A stretch of DNA of 8,847 nt, from assembly GCA_013203755.1 (NCBI GenBank), contig JABMPI010000082.1:1-8847 (forward strand), given 5' to 3'. Shown one piece after another: positions 1 through 6,997 of the stretch. This stretch comes from Bacteroidota bacterium (lineage in GTDB: Bacteria; Bacteroidota; Bacteroidia; Bacteroidales; Prolixibacteraceae). Each line of letters starts with the position of its first letter. Within the stretch, counting starts at the first letter, position 1. Below the pieces are notes generated by a model. The model did no database searches and was not told where the DNA came from. It saw only the letters and a list, made by a program, of their open reading frames with translations. A program made the position numbers and the translations under genes.

Positions 1-1901
1 AAAATCTGGTTTATGTAAATGACATTGAGATTTATCGTCCGTTTTTAATTCGCTCGGGGCAGCAAGAGGGATTGAGTTTTATTAACAGCGACATGGTTTC
101 CACCATCGATTTTTCAGCCGGTGGATTTAATGCAAAATACGGTGATAAAATGTCATCGGTTCTGGATATAAAATACAAAAAGCCCAGTGACTTCAGAGGT
201 TCTGCATCGGTGAGTTTATTGGGTGCATCGGCTCATTTCGAAGATGTTGCGCTGAAAGGAAAGTTGGCGCATATTTCGGGATTACGCTACAAAACCAATC
301 AATATTTATTGGGAAGTTTGGACGAACAAGGTGAATACAATCCCAAATTCCTTGACTTTCAAACGTACATTACTTATCAGGTTTCAGATAAATTTGACAT
401 TTCTTTTTTGGGGAATGTTGCACAAAACCAGTACAAATTTGTACCGGAAACACGAGAGACTACTTTTGGTACCTGGGACGCTCCGTTAAATACTAAAATC
501 TATTTCTCGGGACAAGAAGTTGATGATTTTCAAACCTACACAGGAGCATTTTCTGCAAACTTCCACCCCAATGCAAACCTAAACCTTAAATTAATTGCTT
601 CCACGTATTACGCTAAAGAAAAAGAAACCTACGACATTTTGGGGCAGTACTATTTAAATGAATTGGAAAGAAATATGTCTTCTGAGGAATTTGGAGACAG
701 TGTTCTAAATTTGGGGACGGGTTCTTTTTTAAATCATGCACGTAATAATTTAGATGCCTTGGTTTATAGTTTTTCTCACAAAGGAGCGTACAATTCAGAT
801 AATCATCTCATTAACTGGGGAATAAAATTTCAACACGAAGAAATAAAGGATAAAATAAATGAATGGGTATTTCGAGATTCTACAGGATATTCCATTCCTT
901 ATTCCGATTCTGAAGTTAGTTTATTTTACGATCTTAATAGCAAATCTTCAATCAGTTCAAACCGCTTTTCCGGTTTTATACAAGATGTTTGGAACACTTC
1001 TGTAAGTAGTGGGGATTTATATGTTACGGGAGGAGTACGTTTCAATTATTGGGATTTTAACAACGAATTGCTAATTAGTCCGCGAGCTACTTTAAGCTAC
1101 TACCCCGACTGGGAAAGCAAAATGTCATTCCGTCTGTCTGTCGGAATGTACCACCAATCGCCATTTTTTAAAGAGCTGAAATTTACTGATGGAACGCTGG
1201 ATTTTAACACAAAAGCACAACGATCGTACCAGATAGTTGCAGGAACGGACCTTATTTTTACAGCATGGAACAGGCCTTTTAGAATTACCTCTGAAGCATA
1301 TTATAAACACATGAATCGGTTGATTCCATATCAAATAGACAATGTTCGTATTCGCTATTTACCCGAACAGGAAGCAGTTGGTTATGCAACCGGTATAGAC
1401 ATGAAAGTAAATGGTGAATTTGTAAGCGGTGTGCAATCGTGGGCCAGTTTATCGTTTATGCAAACAAAAGAAAACATTGTAAACGACGGGCACGGATCGA
1501 TACCACGCCCCACCGATCAATTAGTGAACTTTAGTCTGTTTTTTCAAGATTACTTGCCTGGAAATCCATCTTACAGAATGTCGCTCTCAGGTTTTTATGG
1601 ATCGCGTTTACCCACAGGTCCTCCTAATGGCGCAAGATATCAGGATGTATTTAGAATGCCACCCTACCGCCGAATTGACCTTGGTTTTTCAAAGGTTTTG
1701 GTTAGCGCTGCAAACCCTGTAAATCGTAATTTATTGCGCCACATAAACGACATGTGGATTAGTCTGGAAGTATTTAATTTATTGGATATTAACAATACCA
1801 TTTCCTACTTCTGGGTTTCCAGTATTCAAGGCGACCAATTTGCGGTTCCAAATTATCTTACCGGACGAAAATTAAATTTGAAGTTGACGGTGAGGTTTTA
1901 A
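1..1901 (+). CDS. TonB-dependent outer-membrane receptor, 3' part (5' end outside window)
   Basis: This is an outer-membrane beta-barrel for TonB-powered uptake of an unknown ligand. The reading frame is open from base 3, so the gene starts left of the window; the ATG/TTG codons near base 72 are internal. The first visible codons read NLVYVNDIEIYRPF, then GLSFINSDMVSTIDFSAGGF and AKYGDKMSSVLDI. This is the end of a plug domain as found in non-SusC Bacteroidota receptors that usually carry an N-terminal carboxypeptidase-like regulatory domain (outside the window). About 570 residues follow with alternating aromatic/polar strands typical of a barrel. The protein ends in LKLTVRF, with the terminal Phe expected for BAM-assembled barrels. 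No SusD-like gene follows, which argues against a SusCD glycan pair. The substrate cannot be inferred. The gene ends in TAA, and a repeat tract starts at the next base. Confidence 0.93.
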   Translation, partial: NLVYVNDIEIYRPFLIRSGQQEGLSFINSDMVSTIDFSAGGFNAKYGDKMSSVLDIKYKKPSDFRGSASVSLLGASAHFEDVALKGKLAHISGLRYKTNQYLLGSLDEQGEYNPKFLDFQTYITYQVSDKFDISFLGNVAQNQYKFVPETRETTFGTWDAPLNTKIYFSGQEVDDFQTYTGAFSANFHPNANLNLKLIASTYYAKEKETYDILGQYYLNELERNMSSEEFGDSVLNLGTGSFLNHARNNLDALVYSFSHKGAYNSDNHLINWGIKFQHEEIKDKINEWVFRDSTGYSIPYSDSEVSLFYDLNSKSSISSNRFSGFIQDVWNTSVSSGDLYVTGGVRFNYWDFNNELLISPRATLSYYPDWESKMSFRLSVGMYHQSPFFKELKFTDGTLDFNTKAQRSYQIVAGTDLIFTAWNRPFRITSEAYYKHMNRLIPYQIDNVRIRYLPEQEAVGYATGIDMKVNGEFVSGVQSWASLSFMQTKENIVNDGHGSIPRPTDQLVNFSLFFQDYLPGNPSYRMSLSGFYGSRLPTGPPNGARYQDVFRMPPYRRIDLGFSKVLVSAANPVNRNLLRHINDMWISLEVFNLLDINNTISYFWVSSIQGDQFAVPNYLTGRKLNLKLTVRF

Positions 1902-1950
1902 GGAAGTCGGAAGACAGAAGACCGAAGTAGGAAGCCTGAATTCTGAAAAC
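1902..1950. repeat. Degenerate 7-bp tandem repeat, NGAAGNC type
   Basis: Seven consecutive heptamers start directly after the receptor stop codon: GGAAGTC, GGAAGAC, AGAAGAC, CGAAGTA, GGAAGCC, TGAATTC, TGAAAAC. The first five keep GAAG in exact 7-base phase (1903, 1910, 1917, 1924, 1931) and the last two have decayed to GAA. The + strand is purine-rich. The tract is not coding and forms no hairpin, so it is not a classical terminator. I have the impression that such tracts recur between genes in related Bacteroidota, but I cannot verify that here. Confidence 0.8.
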
Positions 1951-1960
1951 GATAAAATTG

Positions 1961-1985
1961 TCAGGTTACCAGGTTGTCATGGTTG
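1961..1985. repeat. Short degenerate repeat, CAGGTT/ATGGTT type
   Basis: GGTT occurs at 1964, 1972 and 1981 in the contexts TCAGGTT, CCAGGTT and TCATGGTT, giving three loosely spaced units (8 and 9 bases apart). It lies between the GAAG heptamer tract and the AAC-type tract. Alone it would be weak; it is listed because it belongs to the same run of low-complexity short-period sequence filling this spacer. Confidence 0.45.
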
Positions 1986-2053
1986 GGAAGAAAGAAACAT
2001 AAAAACCTTAACAATAAGTACAACAACGAAAACAAAGACAACAATTACAATGT

Positions 2054-2097
2054 CTGAACTTGGAACCTTGGAACTCGAAACTTTAAACTTTAAACTC
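2054..2097. repeat. Degenerate 7-bp tandem repeat, GAACTTG/AAACTTT type
   Basis: AAC recurs at 2057, 2064, 2072, 2079, 2086 and 2093, a spacing of 7, 8, 7, 7 and 7 bases. The units drift from TGAACTT through GGAACCT to two TTAAACT copies. The tract ends 5 bases before the ATG at 2103, so it forms the 5' leader of the PhzF-like gene and leaves no room for a Shine-Dalgarno site. The roughly 65 bases before it (1988-2053) are AAC/ACAA-rich low-complexity DNA without a clear period. Confidence 0.75.
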
Positions 2098-2102
2098 TTC
2101 GG

Positions 2103-2885
2103 ATGAAACTCTCTATCTATCAAATCGATGCCTTTGCTGAACAAGTATTTTCGGGAAATCCAGCAGCAGTTATTCCCTTAAAATACTGGTTGCCAACCGA
2201 TATAATGCAAAAGATAGCAATTGAAAACAACTTGTCTGAAACAGCATTTTTTGTTCCAACTAAAAATGGGTTTCATATTCGGTGGTTTACTCCGGGGACA
2301 GAAGTAGATTTATGCGGACACGCCACACTGGCAACGGCACATGTTTTATTTCATTATTTAAACTATTCTGAAAAAGAGATTCTATTTGATTCTAGAAGTG
2401 GAATATTAAGTGTAAAAAAAGAGGGTGATTTAATTGTTTTAAATTTCCCAGCTTCGTCTGTTAAGAAAATTGAAATTCCAGACAATTTAAAATCTGCATT
2501 TAACATTCAACCCTTAAAATGTTTCAAAGGTCGCGATGATTTAATGTTAATATTCGAAAATGAGGATGATATTCACAATCTCAAACCTGATTTTCAAAAA
2601 ATAAAAGAATCGAAAACCCGTGGAATTATTGTAACGGCAAAATCTGGACAGGACGATTTTGTTTCACGTTTTTTTGCTCCGGCTGTTGGAATTAACGAAG
2701 ATCCGGTGACAGGTTCGGCACACACCATGTTAATTCCTTTCTGGGCTGAACAATTGGATAAAGTTCAATTAACAGCCAAACAAATTTCTACACGCGGCGG
2801 AATTTTGCATTGCAAATATTTGGGTGAACGTGTTGAAATTGGAGGGAAAGCAATTACTTATTTGGTTGGTGAGATTGTCATTTAA
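2103..2885 (+). CDS. PhzF family phenazine-biosynthesis-like isomerase
   Basis: This is a cytoplasmic enzyme of the PhzF/YddE superfamily, which has a diaminopimelate-epimerase-like double fold. The family signatures are intact: an N-terminal YQIDAFAEQVFSGNPAAV; NLSETAFF with the expected acidic catalytic residue at Glu46; DLCGHATLA around His73; and, in the second half, GINEDPVTGSAH around Asp200-His207, which forms the other part of the active site. The length of 260 residues is normal to slightly short for the family. True PhzF isomerises trans-2,3-dihydro-3-hydroxyanthranilate in phenazine synthesis. No other phenazine genes are nearby, so the substrate here is unknown and a phenazine role is unlikely. 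The ATG at 2103 is chosen because the conserved KLSIYQIDAF begins there. A heptamer repeat abuts the start and no ribosome-binding site is visible. The gene appears monocistronic and converges on the operon at 3000. Confidence 0.93.
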   Translation: MKLSIYQIDAFAEQVFSGNPAAVIPLKYWLPTDIMQKIAIENNLSETAFFVPTKNGFHIRWFTPGTEVDLCGHATLATAHVLFHYLNYSEKEILFDSRSGILSVKKEGDLIVLNFPASSVKKIEIPDNLKSAFNIQPLKCFKGRDDLMLIFENEDDIHNLKPDFQKIKESKTRGIIVTAKSGQDDFVSRFFAPAVGINEDPVTGSAHTMLIPFWAEQLDKVQLTAKQISTRGGILHCKYLGERVEIGGKAITYLVGEIVI

Positions 2886-2936
2886 TTTTATCAATTCTAC
2901 CAACTATTTTTAATCTCATCACCAAAAAAATGTGAT

Positions 2937-2959
2937 CCTTCAACTACGCTCAGGATAAG
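2937..2959. repeat. Fragment resembling the CTGAGCG(A/T)AGT(C/T)GAAGG dispersed intergenic repeat
   Basis: The - strand reads CTTATCC, CTGAGCG, TAGTTGAAGG across these 23 bases. This matches a short sequence I know to recur in intergenic DNA of many Bacteroidota and other genomes, normally as CTGAGCGAAGTCGAAGG. It sits between convergent genes, the usual location. Only one copy is present here, so repeat status rests on recall and not on this window. I see no clear hairpin terminator in the rest of the convergent spacer (2886-2999). Confidence 0.45.
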
Positions 2960-2999
2960 TTTGACTAATTGATTTTGATACTCAAAACCAAAGTCTCAC

Positions 3000-3665
3000 T
3001 TATTTAACCGCTTCCCCAATAATTTCCAAATTGCGAATCATACTTTTCCCTAAATCGCTTCCAGTTCCTCGAACACGGATTGCTATTTGTCCTGCACCCA
3101 AAGGTTTATCATCGGTAACGTCGATTAATACTTCGCCATCAATTTTCAGCCAGATTCTTGAGCCTTTTTTACCACATTCTACGGTGTGTCGCCAACCGGA
3201 ATGCATCACATTTTTTTCAGCCAATCCAATTTCACTGTTTCCTCCATTCGGAGCTGGGTGTTTACGTAAAAATGGTGTTGAATTATGTGCCATTACCCGA
3301 AATCCAAACATATAATCTTCTACTTCTTTGGTCCAGAAACCAAAGCTGTCGCTGTTATCGTTTAAGGTTAAACCAGTAGATTTTCCAAGATCCGAAGTAT
3401 TTAAAAGGGCAACTAAAACGGTAGCCGGGTTCATTGTCATTACTTCGTAGCGAAGCACAACATCGTTGTATTTTTTTGGTGAAAATATCATAAAACCAAT
3501 ACTTCCTTCCACCTCTTCCATCATAAACTGGCTGTGGGTTGCATACCCTAAACCATCACCTAAACTTTGCCAACTTTCCAGGTCTTTTGGCGAATATTCT
3601 GTAACCGTTTGAGCCTGCAATCCTGCAGCAATCATAACCAATAGAACAACAATTAAATTTTTCAT
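3000..3665 (-). CDS. Secreted DUF1961/YesU-like protein (concanavalin-type fold predicted)
   Basis: This is an exported protein of 221 residues. Residues 1-18 form a Sec signal peptide (MKNLIVVLLVMIAAGLQA followed by Q19) with an expected cut after LQA; no lipobox Cys follows, so the product is probably periplasmic or secreted. The mature part alternates beta strands. GSIGFMIFSPKKYNDVVLRYEV and the C-terminal WLKIDGEVLIDVTDDKPLGAGQIAIRVRGTG resemble the DUF1961/YesU group, whose members have a lectin/glucanase jelly-roll and often occur near carbohydrate-use genes. A 3-keto-disaccharide-hydrolase-like (DUF1080) domain is an alternative with the same fold. I see no catalytic pair I would trust. 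It is the last gene of the operon, 4 bases after the stop of the propeller lipoprotein gene, so it is probably co-transcribed and may act with those proteins in the envelope. Confidence 0.8.
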   Translation of the reverse strand: MKNLIVVLLVMIAAGLQAQTVTEYSPKDLESWQSLGDGLGYATHSQFMMEEVEGSIGFMIFSPKKYNDVVLRYEVMTMNPATVLVALLNTSDLGKSTGLTLNDNSDSFGFWTKEVEDYMFGFRVMAHNSTPFLRKHPAPNGGNSEIGLAEKNVMHSGWRHTVECGKKGSRIWLKIDGEVLIDVTDDKPLGAGQIAIRVRGTGSDLGKSMIRNLEIIGEAVK

Positions 3666-3669
3666 AATA

Positions 3670-4905
3670 CTATTTTTTTGATGATATATTATAAACCATT
3701 AAGGCATTTCCGTGCCTGATATACATACTTCCATTATGAATTACAGGGTGAGACCAATGTTGATCGCTTCCAAGTGGAACGTCAAATAAACTTTTAATAT
3801 CGAATTTATTTGCTTCCATATCAACCAGGGCAATTTGACCTTTTTCGTTGTAACAATAAAACAAACTGTCGGCAAAAATAATTACTCCCGTGTCAAATTC
3901 ATCAGAAATGAGAGTTTCCTTTCCCGATAATGAATTTACCGCATACCACTCTTTTTTCCTGTATTTTCCGCCATAAATAAAACCATCTTTAATAATAATT
4001 CCCCCCATCAGATTTCGAAAATTTTCATTCCGCCAAAATTGATTAACACTTTTGCCATCGTCGGACAATTTCAAAGCAAGCAAACCACAATTTTGCTTTG
4101 CCGATGAACTTGAAAAATAGATTACCCCATCAGAATAAACCGGTGTATTGGCGTGTATTAAATTCCCCTGCTGTTGTACTTTTCGCCAATAAAATTCGCC
4201 TGTATCGGCATCGACTGCGATTACCGAAGTTGCTGTCATTGTTACCACAAGCCGCGTATTATTGTGTTCAACTAATACAGGTGAACAATACGCAGATTGT
4301 TCTTTAAATCCATGACTGGTCCAGATTGTTTCGCCAGTGTGACGATTAAGCGACGCCACATTAAACTCCTCGCCACCGGGCGTGCAAATTAACTGGTCTC
4401 CATCAATTAGCAACGATTCGGCCATTCCCCACTGAATATTTTGGGCTTCAAACTTATCCAGTAAATCAACTTGCCAAATTGTTTCGCCCGAAAACGTGTT
4501 AAAACAATAAACTACCCCCATTCCACTTTCAAGATAAACTACATCGTCAACAACCAAAGGAGTTGATCTTGAACCCGTATAATTCTGGTGCCACTCTTCC
4601 CCATAAACTTTTTCCCAGAGCAGATTACCGTCCAAATCGAATGAATAAAGTACACCCAAAGTATCTGGCATTCCATTTATAAAGACACCGTCGTTTCCTA
4701 TTCCAACGCTACTGTGGCCTGCACCTAAACCTTCATAACTCCATAGTAATTCTGGTCCATTTTCAGGCCAGGTTTTCAACAAATCAGTTTCATAATAAAT
4801 CCCCTGACGATCGGGTCCGCGCCATTCAGACGGTTTATCTTTTAATTCTGAACATGCATTCAAAAGAATTAATCCGAGTAAAGGAAATAGCAAATATTTT
4901 TTCAT
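3670..4905 (-). CDS. PQQ-type beta-propeller repeat lipoprotein (intact tandem copy)
   Basis: This is an envelope lipoprotein of 411 residues. A lipoprotein signal peptide ends in the lipobox L15-N16-A17-C18, followed by Ser19 and a charged linker. SEWRGPDRQGIY (26-37) is the entry motif common in BamB-like/PQQ-like propeller proteins. Blade ends of the type tGe..W occur at Trp96, Trp143, Trp194 and Trp239 (GNLLWEK, GETIWQV, GETIWTS, GEFYWRK), which supports an eight-bladed propeller of PQQ-repeat style. Such repeats need not bind PQQ, and no dehydrogenase catalytic residues are recognisable, so a structural, binding or sensing role is more likely than catalysis. The ATG overlaps the stop of the upstream paralog as TAATG, indicating translational coupling. 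It is clearly a duplicate of that gene: LLWS.EGLG.GHSS, ESGMG.VYC, LICTPGG, HANTP, FRNLMGGI and MYIRHG/LYVRHG are shared. Confidence 0.9.
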   Translation of the reverse strand: MKKYLLFPLLGLILLNACSELKDKPSEWRGPDRQGIYYETDLLKTWPENGPELLWSYEGLGAGHSSVGIGNDGVFINGMPDTLGVLYSFDLDGNLLWEKVYGEEWHQNYTGSRSTPLVVDDVVYLESGMGVVYCFNTFSGETIWQVDLLDKFEAQNIQWGMAESLLIDGDQLICTPGGEEFNVASLNRHTGETIWTSHGFKEQSAYCSPVLVEHNNTRLVVTMTATSVIAVDADTGEFYWRKVQQQGNLIHANTPVYSDGVIYFSSSSAKQNCGLLALKLSDDGKSVNQFWRNENFRNLMGGIIIKDGFIYGGKYRKKEWYAVNSLSGKETLISDEFDTGVIIFADSLFYCYNEKGQIALVDMEANKFDIKSLFDVPLGSDQHWSHPVIHNGSMYIRHGNALMVYNISSKK

Positions 4906-6162
4906 TATTTATTTTTTGAAGAAATTGAATAAGCCATCAAAGCATCACCGTGCCGAACATACAAAACACCGTCGTCAATTACCGGGCGAGCCCAATGTTC
5001 TTTTGTACCCAACGGCACTTCAAATGTACTTATAATCTCGAATTTATCGGGAGCTGCATCAACCAAAGCAATTTCGTCGTCGCGTTCGGCATAACAATAA
5101 AATAATCCATCGGCGTAAATTATTGAACCACCACTAATTTCTTTATTCTGAACTAACATTTCGCCTGTGTTCCAGTCAAAAACCTGCCAATCATTTTTCA
5201 TATATGCCGAACCATAGATACAGGAATCTACCTTTACAATACCACCCATTAAATTGCGGAATTTTTTATTTCGCCACAGCACCTCTGCACTTTTCCCGTC
5301 TTCGGAGAGTTGCAATTGAACCAAACCTGAATTATCTGTGGGATCGGCACTTGAAACCACCAATTTCCCATTTGGGAAAAGCGGTGTATTTGCATGAATT
5401 TTATTGCGTTGCGTTTGTTCAACACGCCAATACATTTCACCCGTATTAGCATCAATTCCCATAATTGAAACGGCGGACATTGCGATAACCAGTTTTAATC
5501 CATTGTGAATTACCAAAATAGGCGAATTATAAGTGGCAGGACCTCCAAATCCTTTTGAACTCCAAACCAATTCACCTGTAAAACGGTTTAGGGCAACTAC
5601 ATTATTATCTTTCCCACCCGGAGTACAAATTAAGTTATCGCCATCAATTAAAACAGATTCAGCATAACCAAACTGGAGAACAGAATCAACTCCTAAATCT
5701 TCGATAAAATCAACTGACCAAACTTGTTCTCCATTTTCAGCATTCAAACAATACACAGCCCCCATCCCACTTTCAATATAAATGTGTTTATCAACAACCA
5801 CCGGTGTTGAACGGGTTCCATGGAAATTTAATGTAAAGTCTGTACCAAATTCTTTTTCCCAAAGTAATTTACCGTCCATATCAAAAGTAAAAAGCGTACC
5901 AAGCGATTTGATGGGTATCTTTTAATCCCGTCACATAAACGTTACCGTTTGCCACAGCCACACTGCTATGCCCAAATCCAAGCCCTTCAAACGACCACAG
6001 TAACTCAGGACCATTTTCAGTCCACTCTTTTAATAATCCTGTTTCAGGGTAAATTCCATCGCGTGTTGGTCCTCTCCAGTCAGATTTTTCGGGGTTTTGC
6101 TTGCAACCTACAAATAGTACAATTAACACAAATACAAAGAGAATATTGGCTCTGGTCATCAT
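4905..6162 (-). pseudogene. PQQ-type beta-propeller lipoprotein, interrupted by a frameshift near 5907
   Basis: This is the first gene of the leftward operon, read in two frames. The 5' part (6162-5881) encodes a lipoprotein signal peptide with lipobox F17-V18-G19-C20, then SDWRGPTRDGIYPETG and LLWSFEGLGFGHSSVAVANGNVYVTGLKDTHQ. It then runs into IAWYAFYF and a TGA at 5883-5881. The other frame encodes LGTLFTFDMDGKLLWEKEFG and continues to TAA at 4907-4905. The intact neighbour has DTLGVLYSFDLDGNLLWEK at this point, so the break lies between about 5904 and 5914. Dropping one A from the CAAATC context (- strand; AAA at 5909-5907) rejoins the frames as THQSLGTLFTFDMDG. The joined product would be about 417 residues, like its 411-residue paralog. 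An ATG at 5879 could start a 324-residue fragment, but it would lack an export signal. Either a real inactivating indel or a base-calling error would explain this; the rest of the sequence shows no decay. Confidence 0.85.
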
Positions 6163-6232
6163 TTTTTGGCTTTCATTTTAGAAAACCCTAAAATAGGTAA
6201 AATAAATTTTAACTTCGCAGAAAATTTAAAAT
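6163..6232. promoter_or_regulatory. Divergent promoter region with weak Bacteroidota-like -7 boxes
   Basis: These 70 AT-rich bases separate the divergent propeller operon and the methyltransferase gene, so both promoters must lie here or overlap the coding starts. For the + strand, TAACTTCG at 6210-6217 is one mismatch from the Bacteroidota TAnnTTTG box, 15 bases before the ATG. For the - strand, TATTTTAG at 6195-6188 is likewise one mismatch off, about 25 bases before the ATG at 6162. Neither has a good TTG at the -33 position, so the exact boxes are tentative. Confidence 0.35.
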
Positions 6233-6934
6233 ATGAATGACCCGTTCGGACAAGCAATTCACGATTTCAATATAAAAGGCAAAGCAGCTGATTTAGTGAT
6301 AAACAGCAATTACACCGAAGATGAAAAGATTCCAACTTCTTATTTGTTTCGGGGTGAAAAAGAGATGCCAAAATTAGAGCAAATTGCTTTAAAACAATGC
6401 CGTGGAAAAATACTGGATGTTGGAGCTGCGGCAGGATGTCATTCTATTATCCTTCAGAAAAAAGGTTTTAATATTACCGCTTTGGAAAAATCGGAATTGG
6501 CTGTTGAAGTAATGAAAAGCCGTGGAATTCAGAAAGTAATTTGCGACGACATTTATTCCTTTGCAGGAAAAAGTTATGATACCATTTTGCTTTTAATGAA
6601 CGGAACGGGAATTGGCGAAACCATCGAAGGATTAAAAAAACTTTTGCTTCATTTAAAATCTTTATTAACCGAAAACGGGCAAATACTCATCGATTCATCC
6701 GACATTAAATACCTGTTTGAAGAGGAGGACGGTTCGCTTTGGATGGACCTGGCAAATACCAACTACTACGGCGAAATGGAATACGAAGTGACCTATAAAA
6801 ATTCCGTATCAAAATTTAAATGGTTGTTTGTAGACGGTACAACCCTGGAAAAATTTGCAAGCGAGGTTGGGTTTCAATACAAAACTGTTGCAGAGGGTAA
6901 TAATCATGATTATTTGGCTCAGCTAAAATTGTAA
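6233..6934 (+). CDS. Class I SAM-dependent methyltransferase
   Basis: This is a cytoplasmic 233-residue protein with a Rossmann-like methyltransferase core. Motif I is KILDVGAAAGCHS (Asp62, Gly64, Gly68), the glycine-rich S-adenosylmethionine loop. The strand-2 acidic residue that binds the ribose hydroxyls is probably Glu85 in NITALEKS. KVICDDIYSF at 101-110 gives the adenine-side acidic residues (Asp105/Asp106). SYDTILLLMNGTGIG (114-128) fits motif IV, and the stretch around LLTENGQILIDSSD is the usual post-motif strand-turn-strand. The N-terminal 55 residues probably form the substrate cap. The C-terminal segment SVSKFKWLFVDGTTLEKFASEVGF fits the last antiparallel strands. The methyl acceptor cannot be told from sequence. 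The start is fixed by the ATG at 6233, since the spacer upstream is non-coding. There is no partner gene on this strand nearby. Confidence 0.9.
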   Translation: MNDPFGQAIHDFNIKGKAADLVINSNYTEDEKIPTSYLFRGEKEMPKLEQIALKQCRGKILDVGAAAGCHSIILQKKGFNITALEKSELAVEVMKSRGIQKVICDDIYSFAGKSYDTILLLMNGTGIGETIEGLKKLLLHLKSLLTENGQILIDSSDIKYLFEEEDGSLWMDLANTNYYGEMEYEVTYKNSVSKFKWLFVDGTTLEKFASEVGFQYKTVAEGNNHDYLAQLKL

Positions 6935-6950
6935 TTCAGTTCATTTTAGC
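6922..6950 (+). terminator. Possible weak hairpin overlapping the methyltransferase stop
   Basis: GCTAAAAT (6922-6929) and ATTTTAGC (6943-6950) form a perfect 8-bp inverted repeat with a 13-base loop that contains the stop codon. The stem is AT-rich and is not followed directly by a T-run; T-rich sequence comes only about 20 bases later. It may end transcription weakly or protect the 3' end, or it may be chance. Confidence 0.25.
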
Positions 6951-6997
6951 CACCTCCGAAACCTCAAATTTTATTTAGTTTAACCAGTCGACATTTT

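Noticed and set aside
1125..1334. Open frame of 69 codons on the - strand inside the TonB receptor gene
   Set aside because: It lies wholly within a strongly supported barrel coding region in another frame and has no recognisable motif.
1902..2097. CRISPR array
   Set aside because: The repeat units are 7 bases long with no spacers, so the structure is a short-period tandem repeat.
2103..2885. A phenazine biosynthesis locus
   Set aside because: Only a PhzF-family gene is present, with no phz partners; the family is broad and mostly unrelated to phenazines.
3031..3379. Two + strand open frames opposite the DUF1961-like gene
   Set aside because: They are antisense to a gene with a clear signal peptide and family-like strands; their translations look like shadow sequence.
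4098..4307. Open + strand frame antisense to the intact propeller lipoprotein gene
   Set aside because: The - strand product shows consistent propeller repeats through this region, so the + frame is a shadow.
3670..4905. PQQ-dependent alcohol or glucose dehydrogenase
   Set aside because: The propeller repeats are present, but the length is about 410 residues with a lipobox and no recognisable PQQ-binding or catalytic dehydrogenase motifs; a non-enzymatic BamB-like propeller fits better.
5204..5455. Open frames on both strands within the frameshifted propeller gene
   Set aside because: The blade motifs in the main - strand frame continue without break here; the other frames match nothing.
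5881..6162. Treating the 93-residue lipoprotein and the 324-residue downstream frame as two separate genes
   Set aside because: Together they match the intact paralog end to end, and the join falls inside the first propeller blade, so a frameshift is the simpler reading.
5949..6191. Open + strand frame covering the divergent promoter and the lipoprotein signal
   Set aside because: It is antisense to a clear lipoprotein start and has no plausible initiation context or family features.
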